A stretch of 64,000 bases of DNA from the NCBI GenBank assembly GCA_963820795.1, contig CAWGBJ010000021.1, positions 62,001 through 126,000 of the forward strand. Direction: 5' to 3'. The notes under the pieces are model-generated. The model had not been told where the DNA came from. It ran no database searches and saw only the letters and a list, made by a program, of their open reading frames with translations. The stretch comes from Roseiarcus sp963820795. GTDB lineage: Bacteria; Pseudomonadota; Alphaproteobacteria; Rhizobiales; Beijerinckiaceae. Numbering within the stretch: position 1 is the stretch's first letter; each line of letters opens with the position of its first letter. The position numbers were made by a program, and so were the translations under genes. Below are positions 27,107 through 36,353 of this stretch, in pieces.

Positions 27107-27283
27107 TTCAATCGATCTTTCGATTTTCCGGCGGCCTGCGGCGTTTTGACCCTTCGCCCAGACTTTGGTCGAAACGACGCAGAAATGGGCGCTGGCGCGT
27201 TGCGGCAGTGCCCGCTTTCTGGCAAGAGGCCCCCCACAAACGCGAACCAAGCGCCACTGCGCGCAACATATCAAGGGGACGCC

Positions 27284-29413
27284 ATGCTGTTGGGGTTGAT
27301 CATTCTGTGCGGCCTGCTCTCCATTGTCTACGGAGTCTATACCGTCAGCAGCCTGATGGCGGCGGACGCCGGCACACAGCGCATGCAGGAGATCTCCGGG
27401 GCCGTTCGCGAGGGCGCTCAGGCCTACTTGCGCCGTCAGTACATAACCATCGCAGGCGTCGGCGTGGTGGTGTTCATCGGACTTGGCTTCCTGCTTTCCT
27501 GGACCGTCGCGGCGGGCTTTGCGATCGGCGCAATCCTCTCCGGCTCCGCCGGCTTCATCGGGATGAATGTCTCGGTGCGCGCCAATGTCCGCACGGCGCA
27601 GGCGGCGACCAAGTCGCTCGCCGGCGGGCTCGACATCGCCTTCCGTTCGGGCGCGGTGACCGGCCTCCTGGTGGCGGGTCTGGCGCTGCTCGGCGTCGCG
27701 GGCTACTTCGGCTTTTTGACCGACGTCCTCGGCTACGCCCCGTCCGACCGGACCGTGATCGACGCGCTCGTCGCCCTGGGCTTCGGGGCCTCGCTGATCT
27801 CGATCTTCGCCCGCCTCGGCGGCGGCATTTTCACCAAGGGCGCTGATGTCGGGGCCGATCTCGTCGGCAAGGTCGAAGCCGGCATCCCGGAGGACGATCC
27901 GCGCAACCCGGCGACCATCGCCGACAATGTCGGCGACAACGTCGGCGACTGCGCCGGCATGGCCGCTGACCTTTTCGAGACTTACGCGGTAACGGTCGTC
28001 GCGACGATGGTCCTCGCCTCGATCTTCTTCGAGGGAAGTCCGGCGTTGCTCCCGACCATGATGTACCCGCTGGCGATTTGCGCCGCCTGCATCGTGACGT
28101 CGATCATCGGGACATTCTTCGTCAAACTCGGCGCCAACAACTCCATCATGGGGGCGCTATACAAGGGGCTGATCGCGACGGGCCTCCTGTCGATCGTCGG
28201 CCTCGTCATCGCGACGCAGTTCGTCGTCGGCTGGGGCGAGATCGGCACGGCCGGCGGCGCAACTGTCACCGGCGGCAACCTGTTCGTTTGCGGCGTTATC
28301 GGCCTTATTGTCACTGGCCTCATCGTCGTCATTACGGAATATTATACCGGCACGGGCAAGCGGCCGGTCGTATCGATCGCCCAGGCTTCCGTCACAGGTC
28401 ACGGCACGAATGTGATCCAGGGCCTCGCCGTGTCGCTCGAATCGACGGCGCTTCCGGCGCTCGTCATCGTCGCCGGCATCGTCTCGACCTATCAGCTTGC
28501 GGGCCTGTTCGGCATCGCCATCGCGGTCACGACGATGCTCGGACTCGCCGGCATGATCGTGGCGCTGGACGCCTTCGGCCCCGTCACCGACAACGCCGGC
28601 GGAATCGCCGAAATGGCGGGTCTGCCGAAGGAAGTGCGACAGTCGACCGACGCGCTTGACGCCGTCGGCAACACCACCAAGGCGATCACCAAGGGCTACG
28701 CGATCGGCTCCGCGGGCCTGGGCGCGCTCGTTTTGTTCGCGGCGTACACCAACGACATCAGACACTTCACGGACACCGGGGCCGCCTATTTCAAGGATGT
28801 CGGCGTCGTCAATTTCAACCTCTCCAATCCCTATGTGGTCGCCGGCCTCATCTTCGGCGGCCTCATCCCCTATCTGTTCGCCGGCATCGCCATGACCGCC
28901 GTCGGCCGGGCGGCGGGCTCGGTGGTGATGGAAGTGCGCCGCCAGTTTAAGGAAATGCCCGGCATCATGCAGGGCACGCAGCGGCCCGACTATGGTCGCG
29001 CGGTCGACATGCTGACCAAGGCGGCGATCCGGGAAATGATCGTCCCCTCGCTCCTGCCGGTGCTCGCGCCGTTCGTCGTCTATTTCGGCGCGCTGTGGAT
29101 CTCGGGCTCCAAGGCCAACGCCTTCGCGGCGCTCGGCGCCTCGCTGCTCGGCGTGATCGTCAACGGCCTTTTCGTCGCGATCTCGATGACCTCGGGCGGC
29201 GGCGCGTGGGACAACGCCAAGAAGAGCTTCGAGGACGGGTTCATCGACAAGGACGGCGTCAAGCATTTCAAGGGCTCGGAGGCTCACAAGGCCTCCATCA
29301 CCGGCGACACCGTCGGCGACCCCTACAAGGACACTGCCGGCCCCGCGGTCAATCCCGCCATCAAGATCACCAACATCGTCGCGCTCTTGCTCTTGGCGAT
29401 TCTCGCGCACTGA
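27284..29413 (+). CDS. hppA: Membrane-bound proton-pumping pyrophosphatase, K+-independent type
   Basis: A 709-residue integral membrane enzyme that couples PPi hydrolysis to proton transport out of the cytoplasm. About 16 helices are predicted. Diagnostic PPi and magnesium motifs are DVGADLVGKVEAGIPEDDPR and NPATIADNVGDNVGDCAGMA, and a third acidic set lies in DNAGGIAEMAGLP. GNTTKAITKG carries Lys at residue 466 and Thr at 469, where potassium-dependent enzymes have Ala and Gly/Ala; this marks the K+-independent class. The ATG at 27284 is chosen because GGGAC lies just upstream and similarity begins at MLLGLIILCGLL. It would conserve the energy of biosynthetic PPi and could run in reverse to supply PPi for the PPi-phosphofructokinase 12 kb away. 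Confidence 0.95.
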   Translation: MLLGLIILCGLLSIVYGVYTVSSLMAADAGTQRMQEISGAVREGAQAYLRRQYITIAGVGVVVFIGLGFLLSWTVAAGFAIGAILSGSAGFIGMNVSVRANVRTAQAATKSLAGGLDIAFRSGAVTGLLVAGLALLGVAGYFGFLTDVLGYAPSDRTVIDALVALGFGASLISIFARLGGGIFTKGADVGADLVGKVEAGIPEDDPRNPATIADNVGDNVGDCAGMAADLFETYAVTVVATMVLASIFFEGSPALLPTMMYPLAICAACIVTSIIGTFFVKLGANNSIMGALYKGLIATGLLSIVGLVIATQFVVGWGEIGTAGGATVTGGNLFVCGVIGLIVTGLIVVITEYYTGTGKRPVVSIAQASVTGHGTNVIQGLAVSLESTALPALVIVAGIVSTYQLAGLFGIAIAVTTMLGLAGMIVALDAFGPVTDNAGGIAEMAGLPKEVRQSTDALDAVGNTTKAITKGYAIGSAGLGALVLFAAYTNDIRHFTDTGAAYFKDVGVVNFNLSNPYVVAGLIFGGLIPYLFAGIAMTAVGRAAGSVVMEVRRQFKEMPGIMQGTQRPDYGRAVDMLTKAAIREMIVPSLLPVLAPFVVYFGALWISGSKANAFAALGASLLGVIVNGLFVAISMTSGGGAWDNAKKSFEDGFIDKDGVKHFKGSEAHKASITGDTVGDPYKDTAGPAVNPAIKITNIVALLLLAILAH

Positions 29414-29919
29414 TTGGAGCCGAACTGTCGCCGCAGCGCCGGAAAGCGAAGGATCGGATCACAAAATCTTGCCGATCCCTTGCCGCCGGGCGGTTCCGGC
29501 GCGTTCGCGGAAAACAAGGCCATTCCGCCTGTTCCTCCCTGCTAATGCCTGCGAAACGGGAAAATCGCTTCCGCCGCGCCTCGAGCGATTGCACAAATCC
29601 ATGGTATTTCATTTCGTTGAGCGGATTTGTTCTTACGGAAAGAGAAGGACAGAACAGGGAAACTATTTTCCCTGTGGAGGCCATTAACAGAAGCGACCAA
29701 CGGCGAGAGCGCGAAGCGGAAAACCGGCTTCACGGGGTCCGGCGCGAGAGCGTGATCGTCAAGATTTTCTAAACAAATCCGCCGACAACCGGCTCCGCTG
29801 CGTGGTTGCCTGAGGATATCGCCATATCTTCTTGATTTTAGGAATGTAACGGCGCTATCGCTACAGCGCCTCGCCGCGCCGATCCATGCCTATCGAGGCT
29901 TTACCGCGGAATGCTCGGC
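29414..29919. other. Intergenic stretch between hppA and bamE, with a perfect hairpin
   Basis: No gene recognised in 506 bp; it is less GC-rich than its neighbours. It holds a perfect 9-bp stem ACAGGGAAA / TTTCCCTGT with a 4-nt loop at 29654-29675. Similar ACAGGGAA palindromes occur as dispersed elements in rhizobial genomes (from memory), so this may be a repeat relic rather than a terminator. No clear terminator directly follows hppA. Confidence 0.5.
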
Positions 29920-30387
29920 TCAGGTGAAGCGGAACAGCCCGGCCATCATGTTGCGCAGGAAGTCGGGCTCCTGGCCGCCGGTCGGGGTGGTGCGCGAGAC
30001 AAAGTCGAACAGCTTGCCATCCTGCATGCCGTAGTTGGCGATCCGGTCGACTTTTCCGCCCTTGTCGAAATAAACCGCAAGCACGTGCTGGTCGGTCATC
30101 TGGAGAGGCATGAAGGCCAAAGCCCGGTGCATCTTCTGACCGATGTAATACCAGGCGTCGCCGCCGACCGTCGACGTCGTGGAGGGCGTGCCGAGGATGG
30201 TCAGCGCCTCCTGCTTGGTGGTTGCTCCGACTTTGACTTGCGACAGCGTTTCCTCGTCAACTTGGTAGCCGCGATCGAAATCGCCGTCGTAGCCGACGCA
30301 TCCGTTAAGCGCTGCCGCCAGCGCCATCGCGCCGACGAGCATGAGCTTGCGGTTTGGGCCAGGGTTGACTTTCGGCTTCTCGTCCAT
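29920..30387 (-). CDS. bamE: Outer membrane assembly lipoprotein BamE (SmpA/OmlA)
   Basis: A 155-residue lipoprotein. A basic start (NRKLM) and hydrophobic stretch end in a lipobox-like LNGC with Cys at residue 30. The mature part shows the BamE fold: VDEETLSQVKVGATTKQEAL, LGTPSTTSTVGGDAWYYIG, then VLAVYFDKGGKVDRIANYG. BamE supports beta-barrel insertion in the outer membrane as part of the BAM complex. It is divergent from the cytochrome bc1 chaperone gene with 115 bp between, the usual arrangement in this bacterial group. A shorter start at residue 16 is possible and would give a more compact signal peptide. Confidence 0.88.
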   Translation of the reverse strand: MDEKPKVNPGPNRKLMLVGAMALAAALNGCVGYDGDFDRGYQVDEETLSQVKVGATTKQEALTILGTPSTTSTVGGDAWYYIGQKMHRALAFMPLQMTDQHVLAVYFDKGGKVDRIANYGMQDGKLFDFVSRTTPTGGQEPDFLRNMMAGLFRFT

Positions 30388-30502
30388 TCAGCCTCTCCGC
30401 CTCATAGGCCTTTTTGCGTACCGGTTCGCCTGCGGATGCCTAACCCGAGGGGTTGAACAAATGCAAGGCGCGTCGCCTGTTTGCCGCACTTGAGACTCGC
30501 CG

Positions 30503-31051
30503 ATGATTTTCGCTCAATGGCGCGCGAGACGCGCCAGCAAGGTCCTCATCGAGCAGATTCGCGGCGAGATCGTGGCCGCGTCCCGCCGGCCGGCGCTTTA
30601 CCAGACGTTGCAGGCGCCGGACCGGCTGGACGGCCATTTCGAGCTCCTGGCGCTGCACGCCGGCCTGGCGCTGCGGCGGCTGCTGGCGCTGGGCGGACTC
30701 GGTCACGATATGGCGCAGGATCTGGTCGACAGCCTGTTTATGCACCTCGACGACACGCTGCGGGAAATGGCGATGAGCGATATCGCGGTCTCGACGCGGC
30801 TGAGGCGGATGAAGGAGGGCTTTTATGGCCGGATCTCGGCCTATGAAGCCGCCCTCGATTCGGGTTCAGGCGCCGGGCTCGCGGCGGCGCTGATGCGCAA
30901 TGTCTACGGCGGCGTCGGCTCCGTCGCGAGCGCCGACGCTCTCGCGGTCTATGTCGCATCGCTCGACGCGGCTCTGGCCGCGATCCCGCTCGAGGACTTC
31001 GCAACCGGCCGCTTCCGTTTCCCGGAAGGCCGTATCGGCGCCGGAGGGTAG
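30503..31051 (+). CDS. Ubiquinol-cytochrome c chaperone (CBP3-like)
   Basis: A 182-residue protein of the Ubiq_cyt_C_chap family, related to mitochondrial Cbp3/UQCC1, which helps assemble the cytochrome bc1 complex. The core pattern is LYQTLQAPDRLDGHFELLAL, LVDSLFMHLDDTLREMAMSD and RRMKEGFYGRISAYEAAL. There is no signal peptide or membrane helix. The ATG at 30503 gives the normal family length. It begins the run chaperone, yceD, plsX, fabH; the spacing to yceD is 1 bp, so the two are coupled. Confidence 0.88.
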   Translation: MIFAQWRARRASKVLIEQIRGEIVAASRRPALYQTLQAPDRLDGHFELLALHAGLALRRLLALGGLGHDMAQDLVDSLFMHLDDTLREMAMSDIAVSTRLRRMKEGFYGRISAYEAALDSGSGAGLAAALMRNVYGGVGSVASADALAVYVASLDAALAAIPLEDFATGRFRFPEGRIGAGG

Positions 31052-31052
31052 C

Positions 31053-31580
31053 ATGTCCGCCGCTTTCAGCCGGATCATCCGGGTCGATTCGATTCCAGAA
31101 GAAGGTCAGACGGTCGCGCTCGAGGCGACCGCAGCGGAAAGGAAGGCGCTGGCGGATCTCCATGAGCTGCCGTCGATCGAGGCGCTGACCGCCTCGCTCA
31201 CCCTCGAGCCTGCGCCGCGCGGAGCGGTCAGGGTGACCGGCGCCGTCCATGCCCGCCTGACTCAGATCTGCGTGGTGTCGCTCGACCCGTTTCCGGCGAC
31301 CATAGATGAAGAGATCGACGTCCGCTTCGTCCCCCGTGCGGAGGGGACTGGGCAGGCCCGGAGGACGCGCGAGCCGCCGGCTTCCTCGATGGCCGAGGAG
31401 GACGAACCCGATCCGATCATCGATGGAAGAATCGACCTTGGAGCGCTGGCGGTGGAGTTTTTCTCGCTCGGCCTCGACCCCTATCCGAGGAAGCCCGGCA
31501 CGGTGTTCGAGCCCCCGCCCGACGGGCAGGAGAACGTCTCGCCTTTTTCGGCGCTTGCAGAACGCAAGAAGTCGGACTGA
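31053..31580 (+). CDS. yceD: YceD/DUF177 family protein
   Basis: A 175-residue DUF177 protein. In many bacteria the family lies upstream of rpmF and plsX and is linked to 23S rRNA/ribosome metabolism and lipid gene regulation. Seen here: the conserved VTGAVHARLTQICVVSLDPF (a CxxxL... motif with a single cysteine), and a C-terminal acidic region ending LAVEFFSLGLDPYPRKPG. The ATG at 31053 gives the normal start. rpmF is not between this gene and plsX, where it would lie in gammaproteobacteria; that is usual in alphaproteobacteria. Confidence 0.87.
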   Translation: MSAAFSRIIRVDSIPEEGQTVALEATAAERKALADLHELPSIEALTASLTLEPAPRGAVRVTGAVHARLTQICVVSLDPFPATIDEEIDVRFVPRAEGTGQARRTREPPASSMAEEDEPDPIIDGRIDLGALAVEFFSLGLDPYPRKPGTVFEPPPDGQENVSPFSALAERKKSD

Positions 31581-31721
31581 CGTCCCCGATCGGCGCGCCT
31601 CCGGATTCGCCCGGGGGCGTCCGGGGGCGCAAACGCATTGCCTTGGGCGTCGAAGACGCTATTGTCGCGCCGCGCCGGCCGCGCCCGAGCGAGGCGCTTC
31701 GTGGGCGTCTCGGACGAAGGC

Positions 31722-32777
31722 ATGGCGAGCGACATTCGCATAGCGCTTGACGCGATGGGGGGCGACAATGGGCCGCCCGTCGTCGTGCCTGGCGCCGCCG
31801 TCGCCCTCGAACGCCGGCCCGACCTGCGGTTCATTGTCTTTGGCGACAGCAGGACCATCGGGCCGCTGCTCGCCTCGCACCCCAACCTTTCGGCGCGTGC
31901 GCGCGTCGTGCATACCGAGGTCGCGGTCAAAATGACCGACAGGCCGAGCCAGGCCCTGCGGACGGGCCGCCGCGTCTCGTCGATGTGGCAGGCCATCGAG
32001 GCGGTGAAGACGGGTCAGGCGGACTGCGTGGTGTCGGCGGGCAACACCGGCGCGCTCATGGCGATGGCGAAATTCTGCCTGCACACCATGGCGCGGATCG
32101 ACCGGCCGGCGATCGCGGCGCTCTGGCCGACGCTACGGGGCGAATCGATCGTGCTCGACGTCGGCGCGACGATCGGCGGCGACGCCCTCCATCTCGTCGA
32201 TCTGGCGGTGATGGGCGCAGCCATGGCGCGCATCGTTTTCGACATCGACAGTCCGACGGTCGGGCTCCTCAACGTCGGCGTCGAGGAGATCAAGGGCGTC
32301 GAGGAGGTCAAGGCCGCCGGCCGAATCCTGCGCGACGCCGATCTGCCGCATATGCGCTATCACGGCTTCGTCGAAGGCGACGATCTCGGCCGGGGCGCGG
32401 TCGACGTGTTCGTCACCGAAGGCTTCACCGGCAACATCGCGCTGAAGACGGCCGAGGGCACGGCCCGGCAGCTCGGCCAGTACCTGCGCGACGCCATGAA
32501 CCACAGTCTAATGTCGAGGATTGGGTTTCTGTTCGCCCAGAAAGCACTGACGGCGCTGCGGGAGAAAATGAGCCCGCGCGCGAGCGGGGGCGTGTTTCTC
32601 GGACTTGACGGCGTCGTCATCAAGGCCCATGGCGGCGCCGACGTTAACAGCTATGCAGGGGCGATCGAATTGGGCTACGACATGGTGCGGCAGGAACTGC
32701 TCGGCAAGATTCGCGAAATGATCGCGCAAGCCAAAGACGAGCGCCGTCCGGCCGCACACTCGCCGGCTGCGCAATGA
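31722..32777 (+). CDS. plsX: Phosphate acyltransferase PlsX
   Basis: A 351-residue cytoplasmic or peripheral enzyme that converts acyl-ACP and phosphate to acyl-phosphate, the first step of the PlsX/PlsY route to phosphatidic acid. Motifs are IALDAMGGDNGPPVVVPGA at the N-terminus, VVSAGNTGALMAMAKF in the middle, and DVFVTEGFTGNIALKTAEGT near the C-terminus. The ATG at 31722 is preferred because it opens directly on the conserved strand; an ATG 28 codons upstream adds an unlikely Arg-rich extension. The stop overlaps the fabH start by 4 bp, giving a coupled lipid-synthesis pair. Confidence 0.94.
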   Translation: MASDIRIALDAMGGDNGPPVVVPGAAVALERRPDLRFIVFGDSRTIGPLLASHPNLSARARVVHTEVAVKMTDRPSQALRTGRRVSSMWQAIEAVKTGQADCVVSAGNTGALMAMAKFCLHTMARIDRPAIAALWPTLRGESIVLDVGATIGGDALHLVDLAVMGAAMARIVFDIDSPTVGLLNVGVEEIKGVEEVKAAGRILRDADLPHMRYHGFVEGDDLGRGAVDVFVTEGFTGNIALKTAEGTARQLGQYLRDAMNHSLMSRIGFLFAQKALTALREKMSPRASGGVFLGLDGVVIKAHGGADVNSYAGAIELGYDMVRQELLGKIREMIAQAKDERRPAAHSPAAQ

Positions 32778-33778
32778 AACCGGAAACCGTCCGCTCCATG
32801 ACAACCGCGATCCGGTCTTGCGTTCGTGGCGTTGGCGCTGCGCTTCCCGCCCGCGCGGTCACGAACGCGGAGCTCGCCGGGACCATCGACACCTCGGACG
32901 AATGGATTCAGCAGCGGACCGGGATCAAGCAGCGGTTCATTGCCGGGGATGGGGAAACCACGGCGACGCTCGCCGCCAAGGCCGCCGGGGCCGCGCTGCG
33001 GCACGCAGGTCTGCGCCCCGGCGACATCGACCTCATCATCGTTGCGACTTCGACGCCGGACTATACGTTCCCCGCGGTCGCGACCCAGGTGCAGGCCAAT
33101 CTCGGCATCGTCGAAGGCGCGGCGTTCGACCTGCAGGCGGTCTGCACCGGCTTTGTCTACGCCGTCGCGACCGCCGACAAGTTCCTGCGCTCGGGCGGCA
33201 ACCAGCGCGCGCTGGTGATCGGCGCCGAGACCTTCTCGCGCATCCTCGACTGGAACGACCGCACGACCTGCGTGCTGTTCGGCGACGGGGCGGGCGCGAT
33301 CGTACTCGAGGCGCGGCCGAGCGACGCCGCGCTATCTTCGCCGGGCGTGATCGCCTCACGGCTCAGGTCGGACGGCCGCCACCGCGCGAAACTCTTCGTT
33401 GATGGCGGCCCGTCGACGACCAAGACGGTCGGCGTGTTGCGCATGGAAGGCAAGGAGGTGTTCCGTCACGCGGTCGGCATGGTCGCCGATGTGATCCAGG
33501 GCTGCCTCGCCGATGCCGGCGTCAGCGCCGCGGACATCGACTGGTTCGTGCCGCACCAGGCCAACCGGCGGATCATCGAAGCGTCGGCCGACAAGCTCGG
33601 CATCCCACACGCCAAGGTGGTCATGACCGTCGATCAGCACGGCAACACTTCGGCCGCCTCGATCCCGCTTGCGCTCGCGGTCGCAGTCAAGGACGGGCGC
33701 ATCAAGCCCGGCGATCTGGTGATGATCGAGGCGATGGGCGGCGGCTTCACCTGGGGCGCGGCGCTGATCCGCTGGTAG
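32774..33778 (+). CDS. fabH: Beta-ketoacyl-ACP synthase III
   Basis: A 334-residue initiating condensing enzyme of type II fatty acid synthesis, joining acetyl-CoA and malonyl-ACP. The catalytic triad is visible: Cys in DLQAVCTGFVYAVATADKF, His in WFVPHQANRRIIEA and Asn in DQHGNTSAASIPLALA. The C-terminal GGGFTWGAALIRW is typical. The start at 32774 overlaps plsX (ATGA). A shorter start at residue 9 (MTTAIRS) is equally consistent with the family. The usual alphaproteobacterial neighbour ihfA is not found downstream; a broken nitroreductase lies there on the other strand. Confidence 0.94.
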   Translation: MKPETVRSMTTAIRSCVRGVGAALPARAVTNAELAGTIDTSDEWIQQRTGIKQRFIAGDGETTATLAAKAAGAALRHAGLRPGDIDLIIVATSTPDYTFPAVATQVQANLGIVEGAAFDLQAVCTGFVYAVATADKFLRSGGNQRALVIGAETFSRILDWNDRTTCVLFGDGAGAIVLEARPSDAALSSPGVIASRLRSDGRHRAKLFVDGGPSTTKTVGVLRMEGKEVFRHAVGMVADVIQGCLADAGVSAADIDWFVPHQANRRIIEASADKLGIPHAKVVMTVDQHGNTSAASIPLALAVAVKDGRIKPGDLVMIEAMGGGFTWGAALIRW

Positions 33779-33837
33779 CGTGGATCACCTCGCCTTGCCC
33801 AGTGCAGCTGACGGGCGAGCGCCTCCCGCAAGCAGAC

Positions 33838-34456
33838 CTAAAGACAATCCGGGAACGCCGACTCGAACGCCGGCGCCGGTTCGCGGCTCGCCAGACGCGG
33901 CGCCTCGAAGCGCTCGAACTCGGATTCGCGGCTGCGTCTGCCGATCGCAACGACCGCTTCGATCGAATGGTCGTCGGGCGCGTTCAGTTCGCGGCGCGCC
34001 GCCTCGCTGTCGTAGCGTCCTATGGCGCAGGTCGACCATCCGGTGAGGAAGGCCTGGAAGGCGAGAACTCGCCCAGGCAGCGCCTGCCTCGAACGATGGA
34101 TTGTAGGCGGGGTCGCCCGGCCGACGACGCCGCGACGGCGGGGACTTCGACAGGACGACGATGAGGGCAGAGGCATTCTCGGCCCACGATCTGTCCGTCG
34201 GACTGAGGAACCCGAGAAACTTTGGCCAGGCAGCGGTGTCGCGCTTGGCGTAGACGAAGCGCCACGGCTCGAGGCCGCAAACAGGGCGCGCCCAGCGGGC
34301 CGCCTCGAACACGCATTGGAGCGACGTGTCCGGGATCGGTTCGCCAGTAAACGCCCGCGGCGACCAACGGTCCAGAAACACGGGCGGAACCGGATGCTCC
34401 GCCGCAGTGACGACCGGCGCCGCACGGGCGGCTGTTTTGACAAGCGAGAGCGTCAT
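33838..34456 (-). pseudogene. Nitroreductase-like flavoprotein, one frameshift
   Basis: A nitroreductase-family FMN oxidoreductase of about 205 residues after repair. The N-terminal half reads VFLDRWSPRAFTGEPIPDTS, QCVFEAARWARPVCGLEPWR and FVYAKRDTAAWPKFLGFL, typical of the family's FMN-contact regions (R-S-PRAF, EAARWAPS). Near 34065-34070 the frame shifts by one extra base; the restored text is VLAFQAFLTGWSTCAIGRYD then LNAPDDHSIEAVVAIGRR, ending PAFESAFPDCL with a stop at 33838. The span is 619 bp, one base more than whole codons. The start at 34456 (MTLSLVKT) is preferred; an ATG at 34504 is possible. Note WARPVCG where most members have WAPSxxN. Confidence 0.78.
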
Positions 34457-34919
34457 CTGAAACCCCTGAAATTCCACATCAGCTTGCATGTCGATGTTGT
34501 CCACTCAGTGGCGGCTCGGTGCCGAAATCCACGTCGATCTGGAGTTGGTCGCCGGCGCCTTTGCGCGACGAAGAAAATCCGACTTTGCGCCAGAGGCGCG
34601 GGCGTGTCGATGGTCCGCGAAGGCTCGATTCGCGGCCGCGTGGGCGGTGTAGATTTGCGCGCGCGTTCTGGACCGCGATCAAACACGCGCATCCTCGACG
34701 GGAACGACTGTACCATTGCTTGGATCCAATCGTCGGATGCATCCCGCTGCCGGGCGAAGGCGGTCGAGAACGTCATCTAAAGCTCCTCAATGGCCTTACA
34801 ATATATTGTCTATCGATTTTGTCATCTAAATGCAAGCTTGTCCTCTGGCGGAATTGCGCCACAAACCAACTGTCCTGCATCGGCGTATGTGCGAAGCGGT
34901 TCGCGCTCCGGGGCAGCCC
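34457..34919. other. Intergenic stretch without a recognisable gene
   Basis: 463 bp between the nitroreductase and the cyclase gene. All three minus-strand frames carry short Arg/Ser-rich open stretches with no family resemblance; the best starts MTFSTAFARQRDASDDWIQA at 34776 and soon becomes low-complexity. It may be a decayed gene. I see no terminator or repeat. Confidence 0.4.
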
Positions 34920-36353
34920 TCAGGCTGCCCGAGCGGCCTCCTCGCGTTCGCGAATCTCGTAGATCGTGAACGCCTCGCTGATCCCGCGCAGCGACAATTG
35001 ACGCGAGCTCGTCCGGTAGCCCAATTCGCCGACAAGGCCAGCCGCCTCGGCGCCCTCGATGATCGGCGTCGTCGCCAGGATTGCGGTCGGGTCGGCGAGC
35101 TCCTGGACACGCGAGGCGATGTTGACCGAAAGGCCGAAATAATCCTGCCGCTCGTCGAGCATCACGGCGAGGCACGGGCCCTCGTGCAGGCCGATGTTGA
35201 GCGCGAGGTCTTCAGCGCCGCGGTCCTTGTTGATCTTGCGCATGGCTTCGCGCATGCGCATCGCCGCGCGCAGCGCACGGTCAGGCCTCGGGAAGGTCGC
35301 CATCACAGCGTCGCCGATCGTCTTGACCACCGCGCCGCCCTCCGCCGTGACCGCGGACAGGAGTTCGCCGAAATGGCTGCGCACGAGATCGAAAGCGGCG
35401 AGGTCGCCGACCCGATCGTAGAGCGCGGTCGAACCCTTGAGATCGGTGAAGAGGATGGTCAGACTCGTGATCTTGAAGCGCTGCTCGGGGTCGAAGGTGC
35501 CGCTGCGATAGAGGTCGCGGAAAGTCTGGTTGCTCAGGAGCCGGTTGGCGGTCAGGAACGGCCGGCGCAGGCGCGAGAGACTGTCCATCTCGGGGCTATG
35601 CACCCAGAGGCCCGGCAGCGTCCGCTGGCCCGACTTGTTCTCGAAGGAGACGCGGGCTGGGCCCGGCTGAAGCTTTGTCGAGCCGAAATGGGCGTTCGTG
35701 TCGGCGAGAACGACGGACAGGTTGCGCCGCTCTTGCGTCTCCTCGCCCGCAACCTCGAGGAAAAGCGTCGAATGGGTAACCGGATCGAAGGCGATGACAA
35801 AGCCCTTCGGCAGCGTCAGCGACATCGCCGCCTTCTCGCCGGGCTGAAGCTCCATGACGTCGAGCGTCACCTTTTCGATAGCGTTCTCGACGTCGTCCGG
35901 AACTTCGGCGCCGGAGCCCCAGAAGATCTGGCGCATGTATTCGGCGAGCGGAAGCCCGCTCGGATCGTGCGCGGCGATGCGGCGGACGCGCGGATTGACG
36001 GTGAAGGTGACCTCGATCAGCTGATCGAGCGTCGGCTCGTTCTCGGCCACGCAGAGCGAGCAGAAATAATGGTCGCGATTCAAGGTCTTCAGCGCCGCGC
36101 TGGTTTCGAGCACGCCGCCGCAACCGGGGCAGAGCATGTTCCACGACATGTCGAAGAGGCCGAGCCGCGCCGCATGCACGAGCGAACCGATCACGGCTTC
36201 CTCGTCGAGCCCGCGCGCGGCGGCGAAGGCCAGCGGGTTGATGCGGTTCACCGCCCGGTCGGCGTCGGAGTCGACCGCAGTCTTGAGCGCCGCGACCGCA
36301 TCCGGATCCGCCGTCTGGCGCAACAGATCCCAGAGTGCAATTGCTTCAGCCAT
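34920..36353 (-). CDS. Class III adenylate/guanylate cyclase with DUF5939 N-terminus
   Basis: A 477-residue soluble protein. Residues about 1-260 match the DUF5939 region, with a four-cysteine zinc-ribbon-like pair (CPGCGG and, 36 residues on, CSLC). Residues about 285-465 are a class III nucleotidyl cyclase: ITSLTILFTDLKGSTALYDR with a metal-binding Asp, GAVVKTIGDAVMATFPRPD with the second Asp, and YFGLSVNIASRVQELAD with the transition-state Asn/Arg region. It probably makes cAMP or cGMP in response to a cytoplasmic cue. The ATG at 36353 (MAEAIALWDLL) is preferred over one 12 codons upstream. No phosphodiesterase or CRP gene is nearby. Confidence 0.87.
   Translation of the reverse strand: MAEAIALWDLLRQTADPDAVAALKTAVDSDADRAVNRINPLAFAAARGLDEEAVIGSLVHAARLGLFDMSWNMLCPGCGGVLETSAALKTLNRDHYFCSLCVAENEPTLDQLIEVTFTVNPRVRRIAAHDPSGLPLAEYMRQIFWGSGAEVPDDVENAIEKVTLDVMELQPGEKAAMSLTLPKGFVIAFDPVTHSTLFLEVAGEETQERRNLSVVLADTNAHFGSTKLQPGPARVSFENKSGQRTLPGLWVHSPEMDSLSRLRRPFLTANRLLSNQTFRDLYRSGTFDPEQRFKITSLTILFTDLKGSTALYDRVGDLAAFDLVRSHFGELLSAVTAEGGAVVKTIGDAVMATFPRPDRALRAAMRMREAMRKINKDRGAEDLALNIGLHEGPCLAVMLDERQDYFGLSVNIASRVQELADPTAILATTPIIEGAEAAGLVGELGYRTSSRQLSLRGISEAFTIYEIREREEAARAA

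Noticed and set aside
29469..29772. Short open frames downstream of hppA
   Set aside because: No family likeness; they overlap a hairpin repeat and differ in base composition from real genes.
34453..34776. Open frame starting MTFSTAFARQRDAS as a real gene
   Set aside because: Turns into Arg/Pro-rich low complexity, no ribosome-binding site or family likeness; left as unexplained sequence.
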